This document shows positions 38,901 through 46,859 of a stretch of 64,000 bases of DNA, piece after piece. Location: the NCBI RefSeq assembly GCF_018320785.1, contig NC_054865.1:44786898-44850897 (forward strand), read 5' to 3'. The notes beneath the pieces are model-generated. The model was not told the DNA's origin and did not search any database. It worked only from the letters and a program-made list of their open reading frames with translations. Position 1 is the stretch's first letter; every line of letters starts with the position of its first letter. The stretch comes from Cheilinus undulatus. Its lineage: Eukaryota > Chordata > Actinopteri > Labriformes > Labridae. A program made the position numbers and the translations under genes.

Positions 38901-38979
38901 AAGAATTTGTTTGAGTTTTTCGGCCTACCTGTTTACGATTGGCTGTCTTCAGCGGGTTGCCTGTGTTTGCAAAGATCAT
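10364..38979 (-). CDS. rbms1: rbms1-like RNA-binding motif single-stranded-interacting protein (13 coding exons)
   Basis: RBMS/MSSP proteins bind single-stranded A/U-rich RNA and DNA through two RRMs and act in mRNA stability, splicing and transcription. Joining exons 38929-38979, 33806-33948, 30705-30763, 26612-26703, 23807-23964, 22138-22217, 21949-22049, 19655-19704, 19493-19583, 13015-13065, 12058-12159, 10647-10715 and 10364-10432 gives 1116 nt, 371 residues plus TAA, with every junction GT-AG and in phase. RRM1 is about residues 42-115 (RNP2 NLYIRGL, RNP1 KGYGFVDF). RRM2 is about 121-200 (RNP2 NLYISNL, RNP1 RGVGFARM). The tail is Pro/Gln/Tyr/Ser-rich. Mammalian RBMS1 is about 390-406 residues, so this copy is shorter, mainly after RRM2. 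The tail resembles RBMS1 more than RBMS2 or RBMS3 and psmd14 is its neighbour, so I call it rbms1; which teleost ohnolog (a or b) is unknown. Confidence 0.95.
10647..10715 (-). CDS. rbms1: rbms1 coding exon 12
   Basis: Twenty-three codons in phase 0, [18 protein letters not shown] then MQAPP (residues 327-349), the conserved AxQGAYxPQY motif of the family. Acceptor ttgcag, donor gtaagt. Confidence 0.95.
12058..12159 (-). CDS. rbms1: rbms1 coding exon 11
   Basis: Thirty-four codons in phase 0, [16 protein letters not shown] through [13 protein letters not shown] (residues 293-326). Corresponds to the mammalian GAVLTPSMEH...LAQQMSHLSLGSTGT block. Acceptor ttccag, donor gtgagt. Confidence 0.95.
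12769..12792. repeat. CA microsatellite
   Basis: A short (CA)n run with one interruption in rbms1 intron 10, about 220 nt upstream of the exon 10 lower edge in plus coordinates. Confidence 0.85.
13015..13065 (-). CDS. rbms1: rbms1 coding exon 10
   Basis: Seventeen codons in phase 0, [17 protein letters not shown] (residues 276-292), matching mammalian VQSPSWMQPQPYILQHP. Acceptor ttttcag, donor gtaaga. It follows the 6.4-kb intron that holds most of the LINE debris. Confidence 0.95.
13481..14652 (+). mobile_element. 5'-truncated L2-like LINE split by a nested insertion
   Basis: Frame 13514-13783 keeps the C-terminal signature of fish L2-like ORF2 ([40 protein letters not shown]). A matching 3' tail (AAGCACTTTGTAAAC, AAGGTGCTATATAAAC) appears only at 14593-14652. 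The tail and ORF are separated by a different repeat at about 13917-14455. Lies in rbms1 intron 9, antisense to it. Confidence 0.7.
13917..14455. mobile_element. AT-rich MITE-like element nested in the LINE
   Basis: Starts with GGGCCCCACGATAAG...ATATTATCACAATACTT and ends near ATCGATACTTGG...CCCACCCTTATC, with an A(18-20) run inside. Similar to an abundant fish repeat of the 'cacgatacgatattatcacgatac' type. Its boundaries are inferred from where LINE similarity stops and restarts. Confidence 0.5.
15830..16650. repeat. diverged tandem duplication, unit about 535 bp
   Basis: 15840-16075 and 16370-16610 share an ordered series of blocks (CCATCCACACATTCATTTAC / CCATTCATCCACTGCTG; CTCAAGGACCTCAGCCAACC / CCCAAGGACATTGGCTGACC; CATTAACATCAAATCTA / CATTAACATCAACTCTA). 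No coding potential; inside rbms1 intron 9. Confidence 0.6.
17600..18237 (+). pseudogene. non-LTR retrotransposon reverse-transcriptase fragment
   Basis: Fragments in several frames spell reverse-transcriptase motifs in order: [20 protein letters not shown] (from 17639), then [10 protein letters not shown] with the catalytic YADD at about 17882-17893, then a frame from 17908 with a [20 protein letters not shown] region. Stops and frameshifts separate them, and the segment around the 'thumb' has been lost. A dead LINE, probably of the L2/Rex1 group, in rbms1 intron 9. Confidence 0.7.
19493..19583 (-). CDS. rbms1: rbms1 coding exon 9 (Tyr/Pro-rich tail)
   Basis: Residues 245-275, [13 protein letters not shown] through [11 protein letters not shown]. 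Matches the RBMS1 tail (FYPSPYSIATNRMI...SPVSAYQ). Acceptor ttctag, donor gtactg. Confidence 0.95.
19655..19704 (-). CDS. rbms1: rbms1 coding exon 8
   Basis: Fifty bases encoding residues 229-244 and part of Gly245: [17 protein letters not shown], a near-constant block in RBMS proteins. Separated from exon 9 by a 71-bp intron. Donor GG/gtaagt; acceptor tcttag. Confidence 0.95.
20679..21442. mobile_element. Tc1-like non-autonomous element with both inverted ends
   Basis: Left end CAGTGCATTCAGAAAGTATT (20679) and right end ending GAATGCACTG (21442) are typical fish Tc1-type terminal repeats with GTATTCAGACCCC/GGGGTCTGAATAC. They are flanked by TA on both sides (20677-20678, 21443-21444), the expected target duplication. 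The 764-bp interior holds no transposase frame. In rbms1 intron 7. Confidence 0.8.
21949..22049 (-). CDS. rbms1: rbms1 coding exon 7 (post-RRM2 basic segment)
   Basis: Residues 195-228. PLLCKFAD is strongly conserved in the family. The next stretch ([15 protein letters not shown]) is shorter and different from the mammalian GGQKKRQ...IPNGRPW region. Donor CTA/gtacgt, acceptor cccccag. Confidence 0.93.
22138..22217 (-). CDS. rbms1: rbms1 coding exon 6 (RRM2 end)
   Basis: Completes Arg168 and encodes residues 169-194, [20 protein letters not shown] then IASGTL. The family has TPPG after FIK, so the RRM2 exit is divergent here. Acceptor tctcag, donor gtaaga. The following intron is only 88 bp. 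Confidence 0.95.
22633..22676. repeat. short inverted repeat (16-bp arms)
   Basis: Arms 22633-22648 and 22661-22676 are reverse complements apart from one transition, with a 12-nt loop. In rbms1 intron 5. Confidence 0.75.
23090..23240. repeat. TAAC-rich dispersed repeat
   Basis: AAAGTAATCCATGAGAG...TTACTTTTTTGTTGTAACAAGTAACTAACGTAATG...AAAGTAATCTGTTACTGG resembles a common fish transposon end of the 'AAAGTAACGCGTTACT' type. Element limits are unclear; the hairpin at 23593 may or may not belong to it. Confidence 0.4.
23593..23658. repeat. perfect 31-bp inverted repeat (hairpin)
   Basis: Arms 23593-23623 and 23628-23658 are exact reverse complements over 31 bp, with a 4-nt spacer (acta). In the rbms1 pre-mRNA it begins 149 nt after the exon 5 donor. 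Confidence 0.95.
23807..23964 (-). CDS. rbms1: rbms1 coding exon 5 (RRM2 core)
   Basis: Residues 116-167 and two bases of Arg168: [17 protein letters not shown] through RGVGFA, so both RNP2 and RNP1 of RRM2 are in this exon. The acceptor is a tandem GAGCAG; using CAG gives the family sequence QQEQDP, while the upstream GAG would add one Gln (exon edge 23967). Donor AG/gtcagt. Confidence 0.96.
25255..25450 (+). repeat. long pyrimidine-rich tract
   Basis: About 195 nt dominated by C and T on the plus strand, giving a purine-rich tract in the rbms1 transcript (intron 4). The overlapping reading frames rich in Ser/Leu/Phe are a by-product of composition. Confidence 0.8.
26612..26703 (-). CDS. 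rbms1: rbms1 coding exon 4 (RNP1 of RRM1)
   Basis: Residues 85-115: [13 protein letters not shown], then the helix-2 and strand-4 region ending QAQMAK. Contains RNP1 of RRM1 (KGYGFVDF, with the Lys from exon 3). Donor gtaagt, acceptor ctccag. A TA/CA microsatellite lies about 115-255 nt upstream in the preceding intron. Confidence 0.96.
26818..26957. repeat. compound TA / TATG / CA microsatellite
   Basis: Alternating TA with interspersed TATG/TACA units to about 26932, then a (CA)n run to 26957. In the rbms1 transcript this reads (UG)n then (UA)n upstream of exon 4. Tyr/Ile frames across it are artefacts. Confidence 0.95.
27870..28110. repeat. degenerate short tandem repeat (about 17-21 bp)
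   Basis: Repeated variations of 'ttaaaa-gtggcaaa-atgggtt' (for example GGCAAAATTGGGTTAAAAGA, GTGGCAAATTGGGTTAAATG, AGGCAAAAATGGGTTTAAAA). Units are too diverged to count exactly. In rbms1 intron 3. Confidence 0.65.
29413..29639. mobile_element. hAT-type MITE with 8-bp target-site duplication
   Basis: Ends CAGCGGTTTTCACAC and (reverse complement) CAATGGTTCTCAAATG are hAT-style terminal inverted repeats. The flanks CTCTCGGG (29405-29412) and CTCTAGGG (29640-29647) form an 8-bp target duplication with one mismatch. The 227-bp body repeats 'GGCACACCTAAAAT' near each end. In rbms1 intron 3. Confidence 0.8.
29648..30135 (+). pseudogene. rearranged Tc1-like transposon relic
   Basis: 29650-29960 reads, on the plus strand, like the N-terminal half of a fish Tc1-type transposase gene with frameshifts (conserved DNA CTGTCAGCTAAGAACGGGAA, TCTGGTCTGATGAGTCTAGA). 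From about 29963 the sequence switches to the reverse complement of the same family's left end (ACGTTCAAAGTCACTTAAA, CATGTGATTGGCTGATTAGA) and finishes with a CAGGTGTA end. Part of the gene is therefore inverted against its own terminus. Confidence 0.65.
30705..30763 (-). CDS. rbms1: rbms1 coding exon 3 (RRM1 middle)
   Basis: Completes Gln65 and encodes residues 66-84 ([19 protein letters not shown]) plus the first base of Gly85. It matches the RBMS RRM1 beta-2/beta-3 region, with replacements at positions that are usually constant (family YGKIVSTKAIL). Acceptor gcacag; donor gtcagt. Confidence 0.95.
32477..32607. repeat. perfect 22-bp inverted repeat, 87-nt spacer
   Basis: 32477-32498 and 32586-32607 are exact reverse complements over 22 bp. 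Could be the ends of a very small MITE; I see no obvious target duplication. In rbms1 intron 2. Confidence 0.85.
33806..33948 (-). CDS. rbms1: rbms1 coding exon 2 (Ser-rich linker and start of RRM1)
   Basis: Residues 18-64 plus two bases of codon 65. A Pro/Ser linker with an AGC-codon serine run (about residues 27-34) precedes [14 protein letters not shown], which holds RNP2 of RRM1 and helix 1. Acceptor ctgcag; donor CA/gtgagt. The serine run is a short triplet repeat and may vary in length. Confidence 0.95.
34373..34587 (+). mobile_element. tRNA-derived SINE
   Basis: Begins with an A-box-like TAGCCTAGTGGTTATATGCC, followed by CCCCATGCACAGAGGCTGTA and a B-box-like GGGTTCATATCTAAC, then an A/T-rich tail with AATAAG-type repeats. 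This order matches a common teleost tRNA-SINE. Both boxes are degenerate, so it is not a functional tRNA gene. Confidence 0.65.
36491..37370. repeat. terminal-inverted-repeat element(s), copy B
   Basis: 36491-36740 is bounded by AGGGGTTGACTG and (reverse) AGGGGTAGACTG inverted ends. 37150-37370 matches the reverse complement of 3000-3210. The 140-codon frame at 36912-37334 falls largely in this repeat and is not a gene. In rbms1 intron 1. Confidence 0.55.
38929..38979 (-). CDS. rbms1: rbms1 coding exon 1 (start codon)
   Basis: Encodes residues 1-17, [17 protein letters not shown], and ends on a codon boundary with donor gtaggc. The ATG at 38979-38977 has A at -3. The pattern MIF...GNP...RKQ resembles the short alternative N-terminus of mammalian RBMS1 isoforms rather than the longer Tyr-rich one. 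I did not find the exon for the Tyr-rich start; it may lie elsewhere or be absent. Confidence 0.85.
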
Positions 38980-39480
38980 CCTGGAGGTTACTGATATTTT
39001 ATTTCCCCCTCCAAAAGATTCGCAGCGATGAGCCAGTTTAAAGAGACGGAATCCGAGCGGTGTGAGGAGCCTATAAAATCACCGGTCGTTTTAAAGCATC
39101 CGCATGCTGAACGGGCTTGTTATTAACAGTATAAAAGCCTCGGTTCTGCATAGGTATACTGACACATCTATACAGTCAGATGCTCACCAGGCGATGGACC
39201 AACCCTCCGGTCCGGTTCATTGATCTACGACGTCCTGCTGCAGACCGCTCGGCAGTCCCACCTACTACAGACCAAACCATCTCCGCCTCTGCAGGGTGGT
39301 TCACATCAAATAAACTGCGTGGCCACAGCGTGAAAACTCGCAATGGTGGTTTGGTTTCTTATCACACAAGATTTTGGAGTTGGCTAGAGCTCGTGGTTTA
39401 ATTTAAAATGCGTCACAAAGTGCGTTTAGGTTTGATTTGCACGCGCACAAGCAGTTAGGCTGAACACTCGCCGCCTTTCA
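38980..39480 (-). promoter_or_regulatory. rbms1: rbms1 5'UTR and promoter region
   Basis: Directly upstream of the rbms1 ATG, CpG dinucleotides are clearly denser than in the surrounding AT-rich DNA (clusters near 39020-39110, 39200-39340 and 39430-39480). This suits a CpG-type vertebrate promoter. No single start site can be chosen; plus-strand TATA-like strings here are on the wrong strand for rbms1. Confidence 0.5.
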
Positions 39481-39532
39481 TGTTGTTGAAATCCGCACAT
39501 ACCAAGCATTCTTCACCCCCACCTCCACCAAC

Positions 39533-39559
39533 CACACACACACACACACACACACACAC
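39533..39559. repeat. CA microsatellite
   Basis: Uninterrupted (CA)n of about 13 units, just upstream of the rbms1 promoter region. Confidence 0.9.
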
Positions 39560-40650
39560 CCTCTTCCTCTTCCTACCCTTCCCCCCATCCAACTACATGT
39601 CAGAGAATCAGGATGCAATGAAATATAAGCAGGGGCTGGCCTGGGCTGGAGGTCACAGTCTCCCTATAAACCTAACTATAAGAGAGAGTGGGTCCACACT
39701 GAACAGAACAAAAATAATACACTTAAGATAAAACCCTCGCCCTTATATGATATATAATATTTCTGTAAATGCTGCCTCTTCCATATAGGCTCCATAGATT
39801 ACTATATGTTGATCATGTGACATTAAAGATAAAACTGAAGCATTAACATGAATCCTTAAAAATCAAAAGAACCATTAATATCTTCACTTGATTGATTTAC
39901 TTACATGCAGTTTGTAAAAGTGTGAACTAAGCTTTTTACATATGGTGCTGAAATAACTTACAGCACTGGATGATGGTGAAAGAGGAACTGTAGCTTTTTT
40001 AGTCGTAAAGACATCCACTGCTATCCGTGATGTATCATGATGCTTTAGAATAAGCTGGTCTCTTACTAGGTCTCTGATCTCCTGCATTTGACCTCTGAGA
40101 CCTTTTAGGTTCATCAGACATGGGCTTAAATAAAGCCTCAAGTTGTTGTATCCAGACTGAAGACCTGCCCCCCTCATTACAACACATTCAAGCCCTCAAT
40201 GGTGTCAATCAAGTGGTATTTAAAAGCAGTGTTATTCTCTATATCCAGCTAGTGAGCAGGTTTGCGTTGTGTAGCTCTTTATGCACAGTAATGCTGATAA
40301 AATCTGAAGCTGTGGCAACAATGTAGCACACAGAGGTTATGTATTTTGACTTTTTTCCACTCTAGAAAGTGGGTTTTGGTAACTTGAGATGCCAGATAGA
40401 TGGTTTCACATGTCCATGGAATGGACAATACTTCACACCCATCTGTAACACCCCTTAGATGGTGTTTGGGAAGGAAAGAAGATAATAAAAAAGGACAGTC
40501 ATTGATCCAACTTTCTGTCTGTCAAATGCATTACAGAGATATCAGGGCAGCCAAACTTATGACCTCGTTGGCAATTGTAGGAACACCTATATACACATAT
40601 ATACACACAAATATATATACAGACATGTAAGATTATACATATACATATCA
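39560..40650. other. intergenic, no gene recognised
   Basis: No homology or coding structure that I recognise between the rbms1 promoter and the LINE fragment. Contains an AT-rich 'atatacacatatatacac' stretch near 40586-40620. Confidence 0.4.
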
Positions 40651-40654
40651 TTTA

Positions 40655-40830
40655 TTGCACAGGGATTATTTGGAGCAGTTTTTTGTTGTGGAGCCTAACA
40701 GCTGCAGGAAAGACCTGTGATACCTCTCCTTCACACACTTCGGGTGGAGCATCCTGTCACTAATAGAGCTCCTTAGTGCAGTGAGTGTGTGTGTGTTGGA
40801 GGGGGTGGCAGTCTTTACAGTTCCTCCAAG
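40655..40830. repeat. unclassified dispersed repeat
   Basis: CAGTTTTTTGTTGTGGAGCC, CAGCTGCAGGAAAGACCTG and CTCCTTCACACACTTCGGGT resemble a recurring fish repeat module. Class not determined. Confidence 0.4.
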
Positions 40831-40847
40831 GAATTCTGAGGTGCTCC

Positions 40848-41590
40848 CTGGCTAGTAGGGATATATAATCCCCCCAACAAGTTCTGGGTCTGCCCTCAGA
40901 TCCTCACAGTAGGATGTGCCCAGAAGACCTCCACAGGGAGGCAATCAGGAGGCATCCTGATCAGATGCCCAAATCACCTCAACGGATTCCTTTCGGTGTA
41001 AGAGAGCATTGGCTCTACTGCGAGGTCCCTCCAAATGTCCAAGCTCCTTACCTTATCTCTAAGGCTGAGCCTTACCACCCTCCTGAGGAATCTTATTTTT
41101 ACAGCTTTAACCAACTATATCATTCTTTTGGTCATTACCCAAAGCTCATGACCGTAGGTGAGGGCTGGAACATAGATCGACCAGTAAATCAAAGGCTTTG
41201 CCTTCCAGTTCAGCTCCCTCTTCACCAAAATAGTTCGGTACAGAACCTTCAACACTGCTGACGCTGCACCAATCCGCCATTCATTCTGATGGTCCTCCCC
41301 ACCTGCACTCATGAACAAGACCCTGAAATACTTGAACTCCTTCACTTGGGGTGAAGACTCACTCCCCACCCAGTGGGAGCCATTTTTCAGCAGAGGAGCT
41401 TGGCCTCAGACTTGGATGTGCTTATTCTCACACCAACCGCTTTGCCCTCCACACAAACCTCCCCAGTGCCTGCTGGAGTTCCCCAGCTGAGGAAGCCAAC
41501 AGAACCACATCATCTGCAAACAGCAGAAATGAAATTCTGAGGTCCTCAAACCGGATACCAAGTTTTTCTTTTAAGCAATGACAACCAAAT
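40848..41590 (-). pseudogene. RTE-like LINE ORF2 fragment
   Basis: Minus-strand frames read LLFADDVVLLASSAGELQQA (reverse-transcriptase catalytic FADD at about 41507-41533), then KEFKYFRVLFMSAGG, RIGAASAVLKVLYRT and YVPALTYGHELWVMTKR (41115-41369). A degraded C-terminal part extends to about 40850. This order is typical of abundant fish RTE-group LINEs. Frameshifts and stops make it inactive. Confidence 0.75.
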
Positions 41591-41924
41591 TATAGTTTTA
41601 ACCTAAATACTTGCCATTTATAGGAGCAGCAAAACACAGTTTTATCTTTTATCTATCTGTGTTGCAATAAAATTATAGCCTGTTCCAAAATGAAAGAAAA
41701 AAAATCATATTTGCAAGTCTAATTTTGACAACCTCAGTGTAGACAAAGCCACAACCAAGAATCAGTGACTCAACCTAAGGACCAGAGATCACTACCCAAA
41801 TATCTGAAGATTATAACCATTCAAATTCATTTAATACTTTTTTAATGTTGGATGTTAGATTAAACAAAACTTGAGTGAACAAATAAATGGGACAAAACAA
41901 ACATGCTGAAAAAGCACATCATCG

Positions 41925-42170
41925 TGGAACCCCTCGGAGGCAGTTGTTTATCATGTTGCTGTGCAATAGCCAGGGCTGGAGGCACCAGGTTTTTAGGTTG
42001 TCAGTCAGTCAGGGCCATTCTTCTGAATGTGCTATCTCAAGAATGCTTTGAGGGATTTTCTTCAAACTTTTGTTTGAGGGAAAATTGTGCAGAAATGGTG
42101 TACATGCCTTGCAAAATGTTATCTTTGACCAAATTGTATTGTTCTAAAAATCTTAGTTTTTAATTTTTCT
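41925..42170. repeat. single unit related to the ~130-bp tandem repeat
   Basis: GGGCCATTCTTCTGAATGTGCTATCTCAAGAATGCTTTGAGGGATTTTCTTCAAACTTTT is the opposite-strand form of the units at 63200-64000. This appears to be one copy near an element edge. Confidence 0.45.
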
Positions 42171-42236
42171 CCTGCTGTACATGTTAAGGCTTTGATAGTG
42201 AGCGGGAACAGACTGCCCCAGAAAAGTATGTGAAAC

Positions 42237-42330
42237 TCAAGGATGCTTTATTGTCATTCCACACATGTGACTATGTGAGAGGGAATGAAACTAAGTGCTG
42301 AGGTCCTGATAAAATCAACTGCAAACAGAG
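42237..42330. repeat. short dispersed repeat (TTTATTGTCATTCCACA type)
   Basis: CAAGGATGCTTTATTGTCAT...GAAACTAAGTGCTGAGGTCC resembles a recurrent teleost interspersed repeat module. No coding content. Confidence 0.35.
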
Positions 42331-44570
42331 CTACAAAACTGTGGCAAACTTAAGCTAAAAACATGCATAACCATATCATCACATATATACCTTCATCCAC
42401 ACAGACACTTGCGTACGCGGGAAAACACAATCATACCCCATACACACAATTTAAAACTGTGAAATGTAAGTTAAGAACATACAAGAGACAGGCATATTCT
42501 GAATATTACCATTTAAAGTGAAACTGTGGTACAATAAAGGAGACACAAAGTATATTTTAATATTTTTACCCAATAGCATGGAAAAACACTGTTTTGACTG
42601 TGAGAGGTCTATAACAATAACATTGTCCTTGTGTGCTCTTTTACCTTTTATACACAAGGCCTACTGCCTTCACTTTTCTGCAGACTGCACATGTATAATC
42701 CATGTAAAAGCTGTCTACTTATGTTAAAGTGGACGCTGTAAAGAAAACAAAACAGAATGAGTGATGGGGGAGTTTTATGGTAGAAGGGTATCCGTCCATA
42801 AATTTTGTCTGAATGTATTTTATGTAGACTTGCATGATCAAAGAGTTAAATCTGGATGTATTGCTAGAGATTTAACTTGGAAAGTTAAATTTCAAGAAAC
42901 TTATACATGTATAGACTCCACAAGTCTATGTGGCTTCATATTTGCCTGCACACAGATGTGGGTCCTGCTGGAGATTTATAAAGCAAAGCCAAATCCAAAT
43001 CCCATCAGGGTGCAAGGAAGCTCTTAAAGCATCAAATTTCCCTCCCTTATTTCCTCTGCTGGTAGGATTAAGGTTTCATGCTGGTGTCGAGTTACAAGCT
43101 ACTTCTGATGTTCCTCACAAAGTCCATTCATTGCTATCTCAATGATCAACCGCTGCAGCGTTTGTACGGCTGATTTCCTGTTCCAGTTTGGTGGTTTATT
43201 CATGTGAATCCCATAATATTTAATGTGCTGTAAAATATCCTTTAAGTGACGGGTGAGCTATCATTAAGGTTTTAGATGTAAATTAATTAGATTTCACAGT
43301 TTAAGGCTGTTGGTGTTAAATCTTCACCTGCTCTCTTTGAAAGGAATCAGATGCTCAATAGGTCAATTGATCCGCTGCCCTTATCTCATTTATCCTCCTA
43401 TCTATTGTTTGTCGAGGTAATTTATCAGAAAGCTTCAGTTTCTATGTTTGGAGCAACAGGATGAATAGATTTCAGATCTGACCAATGGAAAGCTGTTGAC
43501 CAATCACACAGAGTTTAACTCAATGGGATGACCCTGTCAGCAATAACAATTCAGAGACCATTTAACCGTGTCCACTCTGTATGAGGAATAACTGTGGTTT
43601 ACTTCTTTATTGTGTTGACTCTCATCAAGTTATTGCTTACGTCCACTCATTATTGTTTGCCATTGTGACATGAATTGATTTTATATGTTGGTAGAAAATT
43701 TCTGACAAATGAGATACAAATACAGAAGTCAATGACTTCTGACCTTTTGGGAACAACAGGGATTTTTTTCTCTTTATTTTGGTGAATGATGACAGAATTG
43801 AAGTATTTAGAGGGGAGAAAGAGTAAGCATGAAAAAAAAAGAAAAAAAGTAAGTGAAAATAATTAATTTTATCACTAAATATTATCACTGAAGACCAGTA
43901 TTACATGACTGAAAATTCCTGGAATACATGAAACGAAGCATGTGCAGTTAAGGTTTGTGTTAATGTAACAGACTACTTCTGATATCAGAGACATCATTAA
44001 TAATGTATAATATATGACTAATGTAGCCCCACTCAGTCTGAAAAGGCTGTTAAGCCCATTATAAGGATGCACATCCTGGTTTGGACTGCTGGGTGTCTTG
44101 ATTTGTGTCGAGGTAGTGAGAGGTCCTGTGGGTGTGGGGAGGGAGGGACTGAGGAATGTGGATAACTGTGTCCTCCTCATCCACTGAAGAATTAGGGAAT
44201 TTCTAAATTCCTGTTGAAGTCTCCAGCGTGCAGGCTGACCGGGGCAGTGCTCCCTCTGGTATCTGCTGGGTGAGACTGTAACAACATGTTCTTCTGGATC
44301 TGCAGCAGGAACACACAAAACCAAACAGAGGAGTTTTCTCACAAACCCAGTGATGGTGTGGTTTGGCTCAGAGTTTGTGGCTCCTTGGGGAATAATGAAA
44401 TGCTTGCAAGCTGAAATATGAGAACTACACACATTACAGCCACTTTCATTCATTCATGTTAGTCTGCAAAATGAAACTGTCAGTATGATTGTAAGATAGC
44501 CTTTTATTTGCTCTGAATTTAATTACAACACACAACCAATCAACATACAGTTCTTTATTAAGATACCCCA
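42331..44570. other. intergenic, no confirmed gene
   Basis: No homologous gene seen. A 192-codon minus-strand frame at 43875-44453 is discussed in the findings; apart from that, only AT-rich sequence. Confidence 0.4.
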
Positions 44571-44576
44571 GGATGA

Positions 44577-45118
44577 GGGCTGTCAAACCATGTACATTTT
44601 ACATTTAAATTAATATTGGAAATTTCGGTAGTTATTGTTAGTTAGTGCTTAGTCTCCCCAGTTTTAAATTCCACTTTTTGAATTTATTGCACTTTCGGTT
44701 CATTTGGGATGTCTTTTACTGTCTTAAGCTTAGGGCAATTGATCTCCTGTAAGGACACAGACCTGCTTTTATTTTGAAAGAATGTAATGAGCCCTGTGTA
44801 GATTGATGACCGACATGAACTTAACCTCAAAAAAGAACTTGTTATGGACCGGAAAAGAAATGAGGGAATGTTAAAAAGGTAATTGTTTGATAACACAAGG
44901 TGCAGATGACTTTTGACTTGTCCACTGAGCTGTCTTAGAGTTTTTCAAGTGAAATGAGACATTAAGGAGCAGGGGTTGACTTATTTTACATCACTATGCT
45001 GTGTTGCGACCAATGTCTACCTAAAAGTACAATAAAGTATGCGATTTAAAAAGAATATATGCACCAATTATGAGCATTAATTAATCACGATTAATGCAGG
45101 CTACTCTTACAGCCCTAC
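44577..45118. mobile_element. MITE-like element with AGGGCTGT ends
   Basis: Left end AGGGCTGTCAAACC and right end TTACAGCCCT (reverse complement AGGGCTGTAA). The interior near the right end reads ATTAATTAATCACGATTAATGC, as in the abundant fish 'GATTAATCGCGATTAAT' repeats. About 540 bp, no transposase. Confidence 0.5.
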
Positions 45119-45284
45119 TGAAGATCCATTATAAATATACTTGTTTTCCCCGTACAGCTTAATAAACAGACATTGTGCTATAATTAAATCAAGAAGCATA
45201 TCATATAGTTACAAATATGTTTAAGTACTTTGTATAATAAAGACTTAGATCTGTCCAATATAAATTAAGCAGCTACAGTTTTTT

Positions 45285-46100
45285 ATGTGGCATCCTGATA
45301 CTACAGTGGGAAAAAAACATTTTTATTCTCATTAATCTACACTGGGTACCCAATGATGGAAAAGTGAAAACAGAATTTTTGAAAATTTGGCAATTTATGA
45401 AAAATTAAAAAACTAAAATATCACATAAACATAAATATTCAGACCCTTTAAACACTTTAAATTTTGCTCTCAAGTCTTTTTGAATATGATGCAACAATCT
45501 TTACACACCTGGATTGGGGGATTTTCTGCCATTCTTCTTAACAAATCCTGTCAAGCTCAGTGGACAGCCATTTTAGGTCTCTCCAGAGATGTTTGATAGG
45601 GTTCAAGTCAGGGTTCTGGCTGGGTCACTCTAGGACAGTCAGAGTTGTCCCTCCTGTATTGCCTCAGCTATGCGCTTATGGTCATTGTCACAGTGGAGGG
45701 TGAACTTCAGGCCCAGTCGGAGGTCTTGAGAGCTGCTGAACAGGTTTTCACTGAGGATATCTCTGCTACATTCAGCTTTCCCTCAACCCTGACCAGTCTC
45801 CCAGTCCCTGCTGCTGAAAAACACCCCCACAGCTTGATGCTGCCAACACCATGCTTCACTGTTTGGATTGAGATTGGGCTTGTGATGAACAGTGCCTGAT
45901 TTCCTCCAGACATAACATTTAGAATTGAGAGCATACAGTTCAATGTTGTTTTCATCGACCAGAGAATCTTGTATCTCACTGTCTGAGAGTCCTACAGGTC
46001 ATTTATTGCAAACTTCAAGTGGGTATTCATGTGTTTTGCGCTGAGGAGAAGCTTCTGTCTAGCTACTCTGCCTTAAATCCTAGACTGGTGTAGTGCTGCA
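45285..46100 (-). pseudogene. Tc1-like transposase pseudogene
   Basis: The minus strand reads the Tc1 C-terminal half in pieces: 45707-45979 includes [20 protein letters not shown] and [10 protein letters not shown]. Lower, 45490-45640 has a VTQPEPDLNPIKHLWRDLK-like stretch carrying the catalytic Glu region of the DDE domain. The 45285-45440 end shares blocks with the Tc1 element at 20679 (ACATTTTTATTCTCATTAAT), so it is the same family. Broken by frameshifts. Confidence 0.75.
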
Positions 46101-46123
46101 GTAATGGATGTCCTACTGGAACT

Positions 46124-46600
46124 TTGTCCCATCCCCACACAGGATCTCTGGAGCTTAGTCAGAATGACCATAGGAAACAGCACAGTATTCTGTTTATTGA
46201 CAGGGTACTCATTACTAAACTCCCTCGGCCTATAAAGATCTCAACCCATGAAATCACCAAGGTTGAATGGGGTAAGACTGTTTTTAGAGTTGCCGCACCC
46301 AATTTGTGAAATAACTTCAAAATGATCGCTGCCCACTTTGTATCCTACAACCTTTTAAAATAATTTGTGTCTGAAATGCCTAAAGAAAGTGGTTTCAACT
46401 GCTTTAAAATGTGATGTCCACATAAAGCATGGGATAACATGAATGGGTACATGTCTTTGAATGTACGTGTAATTGTTTATTCTGTATTTTTGTGTTCTTT
46501 TGTTTATTGTACTGCTGCAGGTCACCCCTGGAAAAGAGACTTTGGTCTTATTGGGTTCTCTCTGATAAAATAAGGGTTAGATAAGAATTAATGAAACATT
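46124..46600 (+). mobile_element. truncated LINE C-terminus and 3' tail
   Basis: The frame ending near 46308 has TKVEWGKTVFRVAAPNL, like the extreme C-terminus of L2/Rex-type ORF2. The 3' tail (GTCACCCCTGGAAAAGAGAC, GTCTTATTGGGTTCTC, ATAAAATAAGGGTTAGATAA) resembles a recurrent fish LINE tail. It lies next to the Tc1 relic, within 400 bp of the psmd14 promoter. Confidence 0.55.
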
Positions 46601-46859
46601 GCTAGGTAGAGTGAAGATTATGATCAGCATTCAGTTCTATTTACAAATGCTTAGAAAGGGCCAATGTGAGACAAACAATTTAGGAAGTCTTTCTAGTGTT
46701 TGAAGTAGCCTCTTGAGCTCAATAAATGAAATTTGATTTAAATATTGTATTAGAGGCTTTTCCAATGCAAAGAAAAAACCTTGATATTCATTGGACTAGT
46801 AGTAGAGACCGTGGTAGTTTGTCGTGGGTTATTGTGATAAAGGTAGTCCAGGGGAGGCA

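Noticed and set aside
43875..44453. Calling the minus-strand frame a tank exon
   Set aside because: Only a DEEDT-type motif is shared, and mammalian TANK is on the same strand as PSMD14, opposite to this frame. Not enough to name it.
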